NCBI RefSeq assembly: GCF_030719215.1
Contig: NZ_CP120983.1
Span: 5,146,001 to 5,210,000 of the forward strand
Length of the DNA: 64,000 nt
Source of the DNA: Streptomyces sp. Alt3
GTDB taxonomy: Bacteria > Actinomycetota > Actinomycetes > Streptomycetales > Streptomycetaceae
Reading direction: 5' to 3'
Shown: positions 33,072 to 42,429 of the stretch, in pieces
Numbering within the stretch: position 1 is the first letter of the stretch
Layout of the letters: each line of letters begins with the position of its first letter
Notes under the pieces: generated by a model
What the model was told of the DNA's origin: nothing
The model's input: only the letters and a program-made list of their open reading frames with translations
The model's database searches: none
Made by a program: the position numbers and the translations under genes

Positions 33072-34445
33072 ATGGTTGGCATGCCCGGCATCAGCAGACG
33101 TCAGGTCCTCGGTTCGGCGACAGCCGTCGCTCTCTCCCTCGCCCTCACGGCGTGCGGCGGCTCCGGCTCCTCGCCGTCCGGGAAGGACGAGAACGGCGTG
33201 GTCACGATCAGCGTCAACGGCATGCCCGCCAAGACCCAGGCACTGGACCGCCAGAACTTCATGGAGGACGTCAAGGCCTTCGAGAAGGGCCACCCGAAGA
33301 TCAGGATCGACGCCCGCGAGGGCCAGATGGACCCGAAGACCTTCGCGGCCAAGCTCGCGGGCGGCCAGCTGGAGGACGTGTACTACGTCTACTTCACCGA
33401 CCCGGCCGGACTCATCCAGCGGCGTCAGGCCGCCGACATCAGCGAGTACGTCGCGGACGTGCCGTTCCACAAGGACATCGACCCCGCGCTGATGAAGGTG
33501 TTCAAGGACGGCGAGGGCAAGACCTATGGACTGCCCACCGGCAACTACTCGCTCGGCCTGCTCTACAACCGGTCCCTGTTCGCCAAGGCCGGACTCGACC
33601 CCGACAAGCCGCCGGCCACCTGGGAAGAGGTCCGCACCGCCGCGAAGAAGATCAGCTCCCTCGGTGACGGCACGGTCGGTTACGCGGACTACAGCAAGAA
33701 CAACCAGGGCGGCTGGCACCTCACCTCGTGGATCTACTCCATGGGCGGTGACGTGGCCGCACGGCAGGACGGCAGGTGGAGGGCCGCGTTCGACAGCGAG
33801 GCGGGGCGCAAGGCGCTCCAGGCCCTGCACGACATGCGGTGGACCGACAGGTCCATGGGCACCCGCCAGCTCCTGGAGATAGCCGACGTCCAGAAGATGA
33901 TGGGCTCGGGCAAGCTGGGGATGTACATGGCCGGCCCTGACAACATCCCCACCATCGTCAAGCAGTTCGAGCGCGAGTACGAGGAGTACGGCCTGACCGC
34001 GCTGCCCGGCACGGCGACGCTCGGCGGCGGCGACGGCTTCATGTTCAACCCCAAGGCGTCCCCGGAGAAGATCAAGGCCGGGCTGCAGTGGGTCCAGTGG
34101 AAGTACCTGCGCAGCCCGGAGCGCGAAGCGGTGGACAGCGAGCGGGCCAAGAAGTCCGGTGTTCCGATCGGGCTGCCGCAGCCCCGGCTCTTCGCGGGAG
34201 ACACGCAGGCGGAGATCGACAGGATCCACGGCCGGTACGCCAACACCCCGGTCGAGAACTACCAGCCCTTCATCGAGCGGAACGCCCAGGTGGAGACCAA
34301 GGTCGAGCCGCCCAACGCCCAGCAGCTCTACACGATCCTCGACGGTGTCATGCAGTCGGTGCTGACCAAGGAGGACGCCGACCTCGACGCCCTGCTGGCC
34401 GAGGCCGCCAAGAAGGCCGACACCGTCCTCGCCTCGGTGAAGTGA
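33072..34445 (+). CDS. ABC sugar-binding protein (Tat lipoprotein)
   Basis: A 457-residue extracellular binding protein of sugar family 1. The signal has a twin-arginine start (SRRQVLGSATAVALSLALTACGG) and a lipobox Cys. The mature part has FEKGHPKIRID, KTYGLPTGNYSLGLLYNRSLF and GGWHLTSWIYSMGGD, typical of oligosaccharide binders. ATG 33072 is preferred; a GTG at 33042 is an alternative. It is the first gene of the uptake operon, 158 bp after lacI, and hands sugar to the two permeases that follow. Confidence 0.88.
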   Translation: MVGMPGISRRQVLGSATAVALSLALTACGGSGSSPSGKDENGVVTISVNGMPAKTQALDRQNFMEDVKAFEKGHPKIRIDAREGQMDPKTFAAKLAGGQLEDVYYVYFTDPAGLIQRRQAADISEYVADVPFHKDIDPALMKVFKDGEGKTYGLPTGNYSLGLLYNRSLFAKAGLDPDKPPATWEEVRTAAKKISSLGDGTVGYADYSKNNQGGWHLTSWIYSMGGDVAARQDGRWRAAFDSEAGRKALQALHDMRWTDRSMGTRQLLEIADVQKMMGSGKLGMYMAGPDNIPTIVKQFEREYEEYGLTALPGTATLGGGDGFMFNPKASPEKIKAGLQWVQWKYLRSPEREAVDSERAKKSGVPIGLPQPRLFAGDTQAEIDRIHGRYANTPVENYQPFIERNAQVETKVEPPNAQQLYTILDGVMQSVLTKEDADLDALLAEAAKKADTVLASVK

Positions 34446-34446
34446 C

Positions 34447-35427
34447 GTGACGATGTCCGTCCAGCCGCTCTCCGACGCCGCGGAGAAGACCGCCGGGGAC
34501 GACGGCCCCCGGCGGTCAGGGCCCCGGCCCCGCAGGGGGGCCGCGATCCTGAACCCCCGGATCCGCAGGGCCGTGCGCGAGAACCTGGTCGCGTACCTCT
34601 TCCTCGCGGCGGGAGTGCTCTGCTTCGCGCTCTTCTCCTGGTACCCGATCGTGCGCGGGGCCCTGCTCGGCTTCCAGCAGGTCACCTTCGCCGAACCAGC
34701 CCGCTGGGTGGGCCTGGACAACTTCCGGCGCCTGTTCGACGACCCGCTGTTCCTGACCGCCTGGCAGAACACCGGATACTTCACCCTGCTCGCCCTCGTG
34801 TTCGGCTTCGCCGCACCCTTCGCCACCGCGGTCGTCCTGAACGAACTGCGGCACGGGCGGTCGTATCTGCGTATGACCGTCTACCTGCCGGTGATGCTGC
34901 CGCCGATCGTCACCATGCTGCTCTGGCGCCAGTTCTACGACCCGGGCCCCGGCCTGTTCAACAGCGTGCTGGAGGTCTTCCGGCTGCCGGCCCAGCAGTG
35001 GCTGGAGTCGGAGAACCTCGCGATGGTGTCCCTGGTCCTCGTCTCCACCTGGGCCAACATGGGCACCACCACCCTGATCTACCTGGCGGCGCTCGGCGGC
35101 ATCCCCGGCGAGCTGTACGAGGCGGCCGAGCTCGACGGCGCTTCGGTCCGGCAGAGGCTCTGGCACGTCACGATCCCGCAGATGCGCTTCATCCTGATGA
35201 TCACCCTGCTTCTCCAGGTCATCGGCACCATGCAGGTGTTCGTCGAACCCTTCGTCCTCACCGGCGGGGGACCCGATGACGCCACCGTCACCGTGCTCCT
35301 GCTCCTCTACCGCTACGCCTTCGTCTACAACGACTTCGGCCTGGCCAGCGCCATGAGCACGCTGCTCTTCGTGGTGCTCGGCCTCTTCTCCGTCGTCTAT
35401 CTGCGCCTGACCCGGAGCAAGGGCTGA
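34447..35427 (+). CDS. ABC sugar permease, MalF type
   Basis: A 326-residue inner-membrane permease with six TM helices. The EAA loop EAAELDGASVRQRLWHVTIP near residue 220 docks the ATPase. The start is GTG 34447 or ATG 34453, a few bases after the binding-protein stop, so the two are cotranslated. An N-terminal basic, Pro-rich tail of about 45 residues precedes TM1. Confidence 0.9.
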   Translation: MTMSVQPLSDAAEKTAGDDGPRRSGPRPRRGAAILNPRIRRAVRENLVAYLFLAAGVLCFALFSWYPIVRGALLGFQQVTFAEPARWVGLDNFRRLFDDPLFLTAWQNTGYFTLLALVFGFAAPFATAVVLNELRHGRSYLRMTVYLPVMLPPIVTMLLWRQFYDPGPGLFNSVLEVFRLPAQQWLESENLAMVSLVLVSTWANMGTTTLIYLAALGGIPGELYEAAELDGASVRQRLWHVTIPQMRFILMITLLLQVIGTMQVFVEPFVLTGGGPDDATVTVLLLLYRYAFVYNDFGLASAMSTLLFVVLGLFSVVYLRLTRSKG

Positions 35428-35441
35428 GAGGAACTGCTGCC

Positions 35442-36329
35442 ATGGCTGCCGAAACTCCCGTACGCACACTGATCGCGCCCGCCGAGATGAACCGGCGCAC
35501 AGGCCGGTTCCTCTACCGCTTCGTGCTCGTCGCCACCTTGACCGGCTTCACGGTCGCCTTCGTCTTCCCGCTCTACTGGATGACGACGGGAGCGGTGAAG
35601 TCGTCGTCCGAGCTCGCCGACCAGAACCTCAGCCTGTTCCCCCGGAGCTGGCACCCCGAGAGCTACGCCGACGCCTGGACGAACGTCGGCCTCGGCCAGT
35701 TCTTCCTCAACACACTGCTGCTGGCCTTCGGGGCCTGGCTCACACAGCTGCTGATCGACGTGTCCGCCGCCTACGCCCTGTCCAAGCTCCGGCCCGTGCT
35801 CGGCAACGTCGTCCTCGGCATGATGCTGGCGACCCTGATGCTCCCGGTGTCGGCGCTGCTCGTGCCGACCTATCTGACCGTCGTCGACGTGCCGCTCTTC
35901 CACGTCAACCTGATCAACACGCCCTTCGCCATCTGGCTGCCGGCGGCCGCCAACGCCTTCAACATCTTCATCCTGAAGAGGTTCTTCGACCAGATTCCCG
36001 TCGAACTCCTGGATTCGGCGCGGATCGACGGGGCCGGCACGCTCCGGGTCCTGATCTCGGTCGTCCTGCCGCTCTCCCGGCCGGTGCTCGCCGTCGTGTC
36101 GATCTTCGCGGTCGTCGGGGTCTGGAAGGACTTCCTCTGGCCGATGCTCGTCCTCCCCGACGAGGCGAAGCAGCCCATCACCGTCGCGCTCAACCGGCTC
36201 TCGGAGTTCATGCCGGCCAACCAGCTGCTGGCCGGGATGGTCATGGCGAGCATCCCCCTGCTCGTCCTCTTCCTGATCTTCCAGCGCCACATCATCGCGG
36301 GTCTCACCGCGGGCAGCCTCAAGGGCTGA
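35442..36329 (+). CDS. ABC sugar permease, MalG type
   Basis: A 295-residue permease with six TMs and the EAA-type loop SARIDGAGTLRVLISVVLP. It starts 14 bp after the first permease, with AGAGGAA upstream. It forms the heterodimeric channel with the MalF-type protein. No ATPase gene occurs in the locus; in streptomycetes several sugar importers share the ATPase MsiK, and this one probably does too. Confidence 0.9.
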   Translation: MAAETPVRTLIAPAEMNRRTGRFLYRFVLVATLTGFTVAFVFPLYWMTTGAVKSSSELADQNLSLFPRSWHPESYADAWTNVGLGQFFLNTLLLAFGAWLTQLLIDVSAAYALSKLRPVLGNVVLGMMLATLMLPVSALLVPTYLTVVDVPLFHVNLINTPFAIWLPAAANAFNIFILKRFFDQIPVELLDSARIDGAGTLRVLISVVLPLSRPVLAVVSIFAVVGVWKDFLWPMLVLPDEAKQPITVALNRLSEFMPANQLLAGMVMASIPLLVLFLIFQRHIIAGLTAGSLKG

Positions 36330-36360
36330 CCCACCACCCTCAAGGGAAGGACACACAGCC

Positions 36361-38883
36361 GTGTCTCCTGCACCAAGGAAGCGCTCCCGAGCCGCAGCGC
36401 GGTTCATATACCCCGTACTCCTCTCCCTCCTCGGCACCGTCCTGTACGGGACGGCGGCGCAGGCGGCGACCGTCACCCTGGAAGCCGAGTCGGGCCGGCT
36501 GTCGGGCGGCGCCGCCGTCTCCACCGACCACAGCGGCTACACGGGAACCGGTTTCGTCGGTGGCTTCACCGATGCCAACAAGGGCTCCGCGTCCGTGTCC
36601 TTCGGGGTGACGGCGGAGACCGCGGGGGCCGGTTCGGTGTCGCTGCGGTACGCGAACGGCACCGGTGCGACGATGACGCTGAGCCTGTACGTCAACGGGG
36701 CCAAGGTCCGTCAGGTCGGTCTCCCGGCGACGGCGAACTGGGACACCTGGGCGACACACCAGGAGGCGGTGACGTACGCGAAGGGCGCCAACACCGTCGC
36801 GTGGACGTTCACCACCGCCGACAGCGGCAACGTCAACATCGACAACGCCACCCCGGCCACCCCCACCACGCCCACCGACCCGGGCGGCCCCACCACCCTG
36901 ACCCACCAGGCCGAGGACGCCTTCGTGTCCGGCGGCCCGGCGAAGGCCACCACCGCCTCCGGCTACGAGGGCAGCGCCTACCTCTCCGGCTTCACCGCCA
37001 CCGGTGCCCGGGCCGTCTTCGCGGTCAACGCCCCCGGCGCGGCGACGTACCCGCTGACCGTGCGCTACCGCACCCCGGACGCGGCCGCGTCCACCGTCAC
37101 CCTGCTCGCCAACGGCACCACCGTCCGCCGGGTGACCCTGCCCGGCACCGGCGGCGCCTGGAAGAGCGCGGCTACCGACGTCCCACTGCGCGCCGCGCTC
37201 AACCACGTCAGCCTGCGCACCGCGGCCGGGGACAACGGCACCCTCCAGCTCGACGGCATCGGAGTCACCGGCTCCACGCCCAACAGCGCCCGGGGCGCGA
37301 CCCTCCCGTACACCACGTACGAGGCCGAGAGCGGCAGCACCAACGCCACGACCATCGGACCCGACCGCACCTATCTCACCGTCCCGTCCGAGTCGTCCGG
37401 CCGCAAGGCCGTCGTGCTGGACGCCACCGGCGAGTACGTGCAGTTCACGCTGACCGAGCCCGCCAACGCGCTGACCCTGCGCTACTCGGTCCCGGACAAC
37501 GCGGCCGGCACCGGTATCGACACCACGCTCAGCGTCTACGCCGACGGCACCCAGCTCCGCGACCTGTCCCTCAGTTCGAAGTACAGCTGGGTCTACGGCA
37601 GTTATCCCTACGGCAACGACCCGTCCCAGGGGGCGGGCCACCACTTCTTCGACGAGACCCGCACCCTGCTGACCGCCGGGCTGCCTGCCGGAACCGTGCT
37701 GAAATTCCAGAAGGACGCCGGCGACACCGCCGCCTCCTACACCCTGGACCTCGTCGAGACCGAGACCGCGCCGGGTGCCCTGACCATGCCGGCCACCGGC
37801 TTCGTCTCCGCCACCACTCTCGGAGTCACCCCGGACGACTCCACCGACGACACCGGTGCCCTCAACACCGCCGTAGCCACCGCCACTTCGCAGGGCAAGG
37901 GGCTCTGGCTGCCCGCCGGGACGTACAACATCTCCGGGCACGTCGACCTCGCGGGAGCGGACCTGCGGGGCGCCGGGCAGTGGCACACCGTGCTCCGTGG
38001 CAGGAACGGCAAGGGCGGGCTCTTCGGACGCGGCGGCACCAGCAACGTCCAGGACCTGATGATCGCCGGTGACGTCTCCTACCGCGACGACGCCAACTTC
38101 GACGCGGCGGTCGAGGGTGACTTCGGCAAGGGGTCCACCCTGACGAACCTCTGGATCCAGCACACCAAGGTCGGCCTCTGGACCGACGCCCCGACCGACG
38201 GTCTGTACGCCTCCGGGCTCCGCATCCGCGACACCTTCGCGGACGGCGTCAACCTCCACAAGGGCACCAGGGCGACCGAGGTGTCCCAGAGCAGCGTCCG
38301 CAACACCGGTGACGACGGGCTCGCGATGTACTCCGAGGCCCAGGCCGTCACGGACAGCGCGTTCCGCTTCAACACGGTGCAGCTCCCGATGCTGGCCAAC
38401 ACCGTCGGCGTCTACGGCGGCCACGGCAACCGGGTCGAGGACAACCTCCTGGCCGACACGGTGACGGGCTCCTCGGGCATCGCCATCAGCAGCCGGTTCG
38501 CCCCGGTGCCCTTCAGCGGGACGACCTCCGTGCAGCGCAACACCCTGACCCGCACCGGCGGCTACGAACCCAACTGGCAGAGCGAGCTCGGCGCCCTGTG
38601 GATCTACGCCGACTCCTCCGACATCACCGCGCCCGTCCTCGTCAAGGACAACGAGATCCTCGACAGCACCTACAGCGGGCTGCTCATCTCCTGGCAGAAG
38701 AACGTCGGCGCGCTCACCGTCGACGGCCTGAAGATCGACAAGGCCGGTTCCCACGGCATCGAGATCAACTCCGCGGGCGCCGGAACGTTCTCCGGCGTCA
38801 CCGTCGCCGGCGCCGCCGCCGGCGGCCTCTCCAGCACGGGTGGCTTCACGATCACCCGGGGCACCGGCAACACCGGCTGGTAG
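36361..38883 (+). CDS. Secreted GH87-like alpha-1,3-glucanase/mycodextranase with two CBM35 domains
   Basis: An 840-residue secreted protein. The signal peptide ends at AAQAA (about 36). Two CBM35-type modules follow (about 38-160 and 180-305; VTLEAESGRLSGG and LTHQAEDAFVSGG starts) joined by a Thr/Pro linker. From about 315 there is a jelly-roll-like module (TYEAESGSTNATTIGPDRTY, KYSWVYGSYPYGNDP), then a right-handed beta-helix (about 455-840, with GVNLHKGT, NTGDDGLAMYS, NRVEDNLLADTV). This architecture matches GH87 enzymes, which act on alpha-1,3-glucan or nigeran of fungal walls. The neighbouring importer and GH13 enzyme fit a scavenging pathway. The GH87 assignment is by pattern. Confidence 0.78.
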   Translation: MSPAPRKRSRAAARFIYPVLLSLLGTVLYGTAAQAATVTLEAESGRLSGGAAVSTDHSGYTGTGFVGGFTDANKGSASVSFGVTAETAGAGSVSLRYANGTGATMTLSLYVNGAKVRQVGLPATANWDTWATHQEAVTYAKGANTVAWTFTTADSGNVNIDNATPATPTTPTDPGGPTTLTHQAEDAFVSGGPAKATTASGYEGSAYLSGFTATGARAVFAVNAPGAATYPLTVRYRTPDAAASTVTLLANGTTVRRVTLPGTGGAWKSAATDVPLRAALNHVSLRTAAGDNGTLQLDGIGVTGSTPNSARGATLPYTTYEAESGSTNATTIGPDRTYLTVPSESSGRKAVVLDATGEYVQFTLTEPANALTLRYSVPDNAAGTGIDTTLSVYADGTQLRDLSLSSKYSWVYGSYPYGNDPSQGAGHHFFDETRTLLTAGLPAGTVLKFQKDAGDTAASYTLDLVETETAPGALTMPATGFVSATTLGVTPDDSTDDTGALNTAVATATSQGKGLWLPAGTYNISGHVDLAGADLRGAGQWHTVLRGRNGKGGLFGRGGTSNVQDLMIAGDVSYRDDANFDAAVEGDFGKGSTLTNLWIQHTKVGLWTDAPTDGLYASGLRIRDTFADGVNLHKGTRATEVSQSSVRNTGDDGLAMYSEAQAVTDSAFRFNTVQLPMLANTVGVYGGHGNRVEDNLLADTVTGSSGIAISSRFAPVPFSGTTSVQRNTLTRTGGYEPNWQSELGALWIYADSSDITAPVLVKDNEILDSTYSGLLISWQKNVGALTVDGLKIDKAGSHGIEINSAGAGTFSGVTVAGAAAGGLSSTGGFTITRGTGNTGW

Positions 38884-38954
38884 CCCGAACGGTGCGGGCC
38901 CGCCCCTGACCTGCGGGCCCGCACCACCACATACAAACAGAGCAAGGAGCTTCA

Positions 38955-40583
38955 GTGACCACCCACTGGTGGCGGCACGCCGCGATCTACCAGATCTACG
39001 TACGCAGTTTCGCGGACGGTGACGGGGACGGCACCGGTGATCTCGCCGGGGTCCGCAGCCGCCTCCCGTACCTGCGGGAGCTCGGCGTCGACGCCCTGTG
39101 GTTCAACCCCTGGTACACCTCACCCATGGCCGACGGCGGCTACGACGTGGCGGACTACCGCGACGTCGACCCGCTGTTCGGCACCCTCGCAGAGGCCGAG
39201 GAACTCATCACCCGGGCGCACGAGCACGGTCTGCGGGTCCTGATCGACCTGGTGCCCAACCACTGTTCCGACCAGCACGTCTGGTTCCGTGAGGCGCTTG
39301 CCGCGGGGCCCGGATCCCCCGAGCGCGAACGCTTCTGGTTCGTCCCCGGGAAGGGGGAGGCGGGCGAACTGCCCCCCAACGACTGGACCTCCTACTTCGG
39401 CGGCAGCGCGTGGACCCGGGTGACCGAGGCCGACGGAAGCGCCGGGCCCTGGTACCTGCACATGTTCGCGCCCGAACAGCCCGACCTGAACTGGGAGCAC
39501 CCCGAGGTCCGTGCCGAGTTCGAGGACGTCCTGCGCTTCTGGCTGGACCGGGGTGTCGACGGCTTCCGTATCGACGTCGCCCACGGCCTGGCGAAGAAGC
39601 CCGGCCTGCCCGACGTCGGTCCGGACCCGGACATCACGGACCTCCCCTACCAGGACTGCGACGCGGTGCACGACATCTACCGCTCATGGCGCAAGATTCT
39701 CGACTCCTACGACGGCGAGCGCACCTTCGTCGGTGAGGTCTGGCTGCCGACCCCTGAGCAGTCGGCACGTTATCTGCGCCCCGACGAGCTGCACTCGGCG
39801 TTCAACTTCGACTTCCTGTGCTGCGCGTGGGAGGCCGACGCGCTGCGCCGGGTCATCGAGGAGACCCTGGCCGGGCATGCTCCGGTGGGGGCTCCGCCCA
39901 CCTGGGTGCTCTCCAACCACGACACCATCCGCCACGTCACACGGTACGGACGGGAGGACACCTCCTTCGACATGGGTGACAAGCGGCTGCTCGACCCGAG
40001 CGATCCGGTGCTCGGCCGCCGCCGGGCCAGGGCGGCCGCGCTGCTGACGCTGTCCCTGCCGGGCGGGGTGTACGTGTACCAGGGTGACGAACTGGGCCTG
40101 CCCGAGGTGCAGGACCTGCCCGACCACCTGATCCAGGACCCCACCTACGTGCGGTCGGGCGGGACGGACCGGGGGCGGGACGGGTGCCGGGTGCCGTTGC
40201 CGTGGAGCGGGTCCGGGCCCTCGCTGGGCTTCTCGCCCGAGGCATCCGAGGCGTCCGGGGCGACCCCCTGGCTCCCGCAGCCGGCGGCCTGGTCCGAACT
40301 GAGCGTGGCGTCCCAGCAGACCGACCCGGAGTCCTTCCTGAGCCTCTACCGCTCCGCGCTGGCCCTGCGCCGGGACCGCCTGGCCGGCATGGCGGAGTCG
40401 CTGACCTGGGTGGACGCACAGCCCGGGACGGTGTGCTTCGACCGGGAGGACGGCTTCCGCTGCCTGCTCAACGCGTCGGCGACGGCGGTGCCGCTACCGG
40501 AGGGCGCGCGGGTCCTGCTCGCCAGCGGCCCGCTCCCGGACGGCGCTGTGCCCCCGGACACGGCGGTCTGGCTTTCCCTCTGA
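38955..40583 (+). CDS. GH13 alpha-glucosidase
   Basis: A 542-residue enzyme with GTG start 38955 and AAGGAG five bases upstream. The GH13 regions are complete: DLVPNHCS (region I), GFRIDVAHGL (region II, nucleophile Asp near 207), FVGEVW (acid/base Glu near 261) and LSNHDT (region IV, Asp near 323). The ICxxYVRSF-like opening (IYQIYVRSFADGDGDGTGD) and no signal peptide suggest a cytoplasmic oligo-alpha-glucosidase. It would hydrolyse the oligosaccharides brought in by the adjacent ABC system. Confidence 0.92.
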   Translation: MTTHWWRHAAIYQIYVRSFADGDGDGTGDLAGVRSRLPYLRELGVDALWFNPWYTSPMADGGYDVADYRDVDPLFGTLAEAEELITRAHEHGLRVLIDLVPNHCSDQHVWFREALAAGPGSPERERFWFVPGKGEAGELPPNDWTSYFGGSAWTRVTEADGSAGPWYLHMFAPEQPDLNWEHPEVRAEFEDVLRFWLDRGVDGFRIDVAHGLAKKPGLPDVGPDPDITDLPYQDCDAVHDIYRSWRKILDSYDGERTFVGEVWLPTPEQSARYLRPDELHSAFNFDFLCCAWEADALRRVIEETLAGHAPVGAPPTWVLSNHDTIRHVTRYGREDTSFDMGDKRLLDPSDPVLGRRRARAAALLTLSLPGGVYVYQGDELGLPEVQDLPDHLIQDPTYVRSGGTDRGRDGCRVPLPWSGSGPSLGFSPEASEASGATPWLPQPAAWSELSVASQQTDPESFLSLYRSALALRRDRLAGMAESLTWVDAQPGTVCFDREDGFRCLLNASATAVPLPEGARVLLASGPLPDGAVPPDTAVWLSL

Positions 40584-40605
40584 CAGGAGGGCGCCCTTCC
40601 CGGCG

Positions 40606-40657
40606 GGGACCAGGGGCGAGGCGTTCCGGTCACCCGGAACGCCTCGCCCCTGGTCCC
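40606..40657. terminator. Strong bidirectional terminator
   Basis: A perfect 24-bp stem (40606-40629 with 40634-40657) around a TCAC loop fills the 77-bp gap between the convergent GH13 and IclR genes. It is the longest perfect hairpin I found in the window. Confidence 0.92.
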
Positions 40658-40660
40658 GCG

Positions 40661-41419
40661 TCAGAGCGCCAGCGACAGCAGCACCGGCGCCGCGCGCCGG
40701 TTCAGGGTGTCCGCGGCGGCGCGCAGCCGGTGCGCGTGCTCGATCGGCAGGGACAGCGCCAGGCACCCGGCCGACGAGCCCGCCGTCAGCGGGACCGCCG
40801 CGCACACCGTGCCCACGGCGTACTCCTGGAGGTCGAGCACCGGAACCGTCGCCGGCTGGCTGTCCAGCTTCGAGAAGAGCACCTTCTCGCTCGTGATCGT
40901 CCGGGAGGTCAGCCGTGCGATCCGGTGCCGGGCCATGTGGTCGCGGCGGCCGTTCTGGTCGAGCTGTGTCAGCAGGCACTTGCCGATCGCGCTGGCGTGG
41001 GCCGCCGAGCGGAAGTCGACCCACTCGTTGACGGCGGGCGTGCGCGGGCCGTCGGCGACCTGCGTGATCCGGATCTCCCCGTCCACGTAGCGGCTGACGT
41101 AGACCGCCGCGCCGACCGAGTCCCGCAGCTGCACCAGCGTCTGCTGGAGCTTCGCCTCCAGGGCCCGCCTGCGTGCGGTGCCGGAGCCCAGCTCCAGGAG
41201 CGAGGGCCCGACGACGTACGCGCCGTCGGCGATCTGCTCGACGTATTCCTCGCGGCGCAGTGTCAGCAGCAGAGGGGCGAGATGCCCGGCGGGCAGGCCG
41301 GTCTCCCGGGAGATGCGGGCCGCCGTCACCCCGTCGCCGTGCGTGGACACCGACTCCAGCACCCGCAGGGCGTACTGCACCGAAAGGAATGGCGCCTTCG
41401 GCTCGGGCTTCAACGCCAC
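40661..41419 (-). CDS. IclR-family transcriptional regulator
   Basis: A 252-residue regulator. Start GTG 41419 has GGAGGGGGAA upstream; the frame opens earlier. The winged helix (ALRVLESVSTHGDGVTAARISRETGLPAGHL) precedes an IclR effector domain (AVYVSRYVDGEIRITQ, SAIGKCLLTQL, VGTVCAAVPL). It follows the ectoine-type importer operon on the same strand, with 176 bp between, and probably controls it. Two short palindromes lie in its upstream gap. Confidence 0.86.
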   Translation of the reverse strand: MALKPEPKAPFLSVQYALRVLESVSTHGDGVTAARISRETGLPAGHLAPLLLTLRREEYVEQIADGAYVVGPSLLELGSGTARRRALEAKLQQTLVQLRDSVGAAVYVSRYVDGEIRITQVADGPRTPAVNEWVDFRSAAHASAIGKCLLTQLDQNGRRDHMARHRIARLTSRTITSEKVLFSKLDSQPATVPVLDLQEYAVGTVCAAVPLTAGSSAGCLALSLPIEHAHRLRAAADTLNRRAAPVLLSLAL

Positions 41420-41493
41420 GGTTCCCCCTCCAGGGCCTCTACCAGGTTGTGACCGCAAGCTCACGACCCACGATAGTCGCCAAATGGCCGAAT

Positions 41494-41567
41494 TACAGGC
41501 CCTGTAGCGGAGTTGGCGGTGCGCCCCGGCCCGGTCAGCAGGGGCGCACCCGCTTGGCATATGCCAA
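41494..41567. promoter_or_regulatory. Two palindromes upstream of the IclR gene
   Basis: TACAGG-C-CCTGTA (41494-41506) and TTGGCATATGCCAA (41554-41567) are both perfect palindromes in the gap between ehuA and the IclR gene. They are candidate operators for IclR autoregulation. Confidence 0.4.
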
Positions 41568-41595
41568 CGTCATGAGCGGTATGTCAAAGGCAAGG

Positions 41596-42429
41596 TCACA
41601 GCACCGCGTTGAGGAACTCGCGCGTACGTTCGTGTTCGGGGTCGGTGAATATTTTTTCCGGCGAACCGGACTCCACGACCCGCCCCGCGTCGAACATCAG
41701 GACCGTCTCCGACACGTCCCGGGCGAAGTTCATCTCGTGGGTCACGCAGAGCATCGTGATGTCGGTGGTCCTGGCGATGTCGCCCAGCAGGTCCAGCACC
41801 CCGGCCACGAGTTCGGGGTCCAGCGCCGACGTCACCTCGTCGAGCAGCAGGATCTCCGGCCGCATGGCCAGCGCGCGGGCGATGGCGACGCGCTGCTGCT
41901 GGCCGCCGGAGAGCTGGGAGGGGTGGGCGTCGACCTTCCCGGAGAGCCCGACCAGGTCGAGCAGTTCCCGGGCCCGCGACTCGGCCTCGTCCTTGTCCAT
42001 GCCGAGGACGTTGACCGGTGCCTCGGTGATGTTCTGGAGGACCTTCATGTTCGGGAAGAGATTGAACTGCTGGAAGACCATCCCGATCTTCTTCCGGGAC
42101 TCGCGCAGCTCCTTCTCGCCCGCGGGTTTCAGCGAACCGTCCGGCCTGCGTACGTGCGAGAGGGGTGAACCGTCCACCCAGATCACGCCGTCGCTGACCT
42201 TCTCCAGCGTCATCAGCAGCCGCAGGATGGTGGTCTTGCCCGAGCCGCTGGGCCCGATCAGGGTGACGTGCTCGCCGCGCCGCACGCTGAAGTCCAGCTC
42301 GTCCAGGACCACGTGGTCGCCGTAGCGCTTGACGACCCTGTCGAACCGGACGAGCGGCTCGACACCGGTGAGCAGGGGATCCCCGGCCGCGTCGGCGATC
42401 TTCTCCAGGGGGGCGGGTTCAGTGGCCAA
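41596..42429 (-). CDS. ehuA: Ectoine/hydroxyectoine ABC transporter ATPase
   Basis: A 277-residue polar-amino-acid-type ABC ATPase: Walker A GPSGSGKTT (59-67), Q loop VFQQFNLFPN, signature LSGGQQQR near 168, Walker B ILLLDEVTSALD, and His switch CVTHEM. It overlaps the end of ehuD by 11 bp and is the last gene of ehuBCDA. Family and operon order support ectoine import; the substrate is inferred mainly from the binding protein and the neighbouring catabolic genes. Confidence 0.8.
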   Translation of the reverse strand: MATEPAPLEKIADAAGDPLLTGVEPLVRFDRVVKRYGDHVVLDELDFSVRRGEHVTLIGPSGSGKTTILRLLMTLEKVSDGVIWVDGSPLSHVRRPDGSLKPAGEKELRESRKKIGMVFQQFNLFPNMKVLQNITEAPVNVLGMDKDEAESRARELLDLVGLSGKVDAHPSQLSGGQQQRVAIARALAMRPEILLLDEVTSALDPELVAGVLDLLGDIARTTDITMLCVTHEMNFARDVSETVLMFDAGRVVESGSPEKIFTDPEHERTREFLNAVL

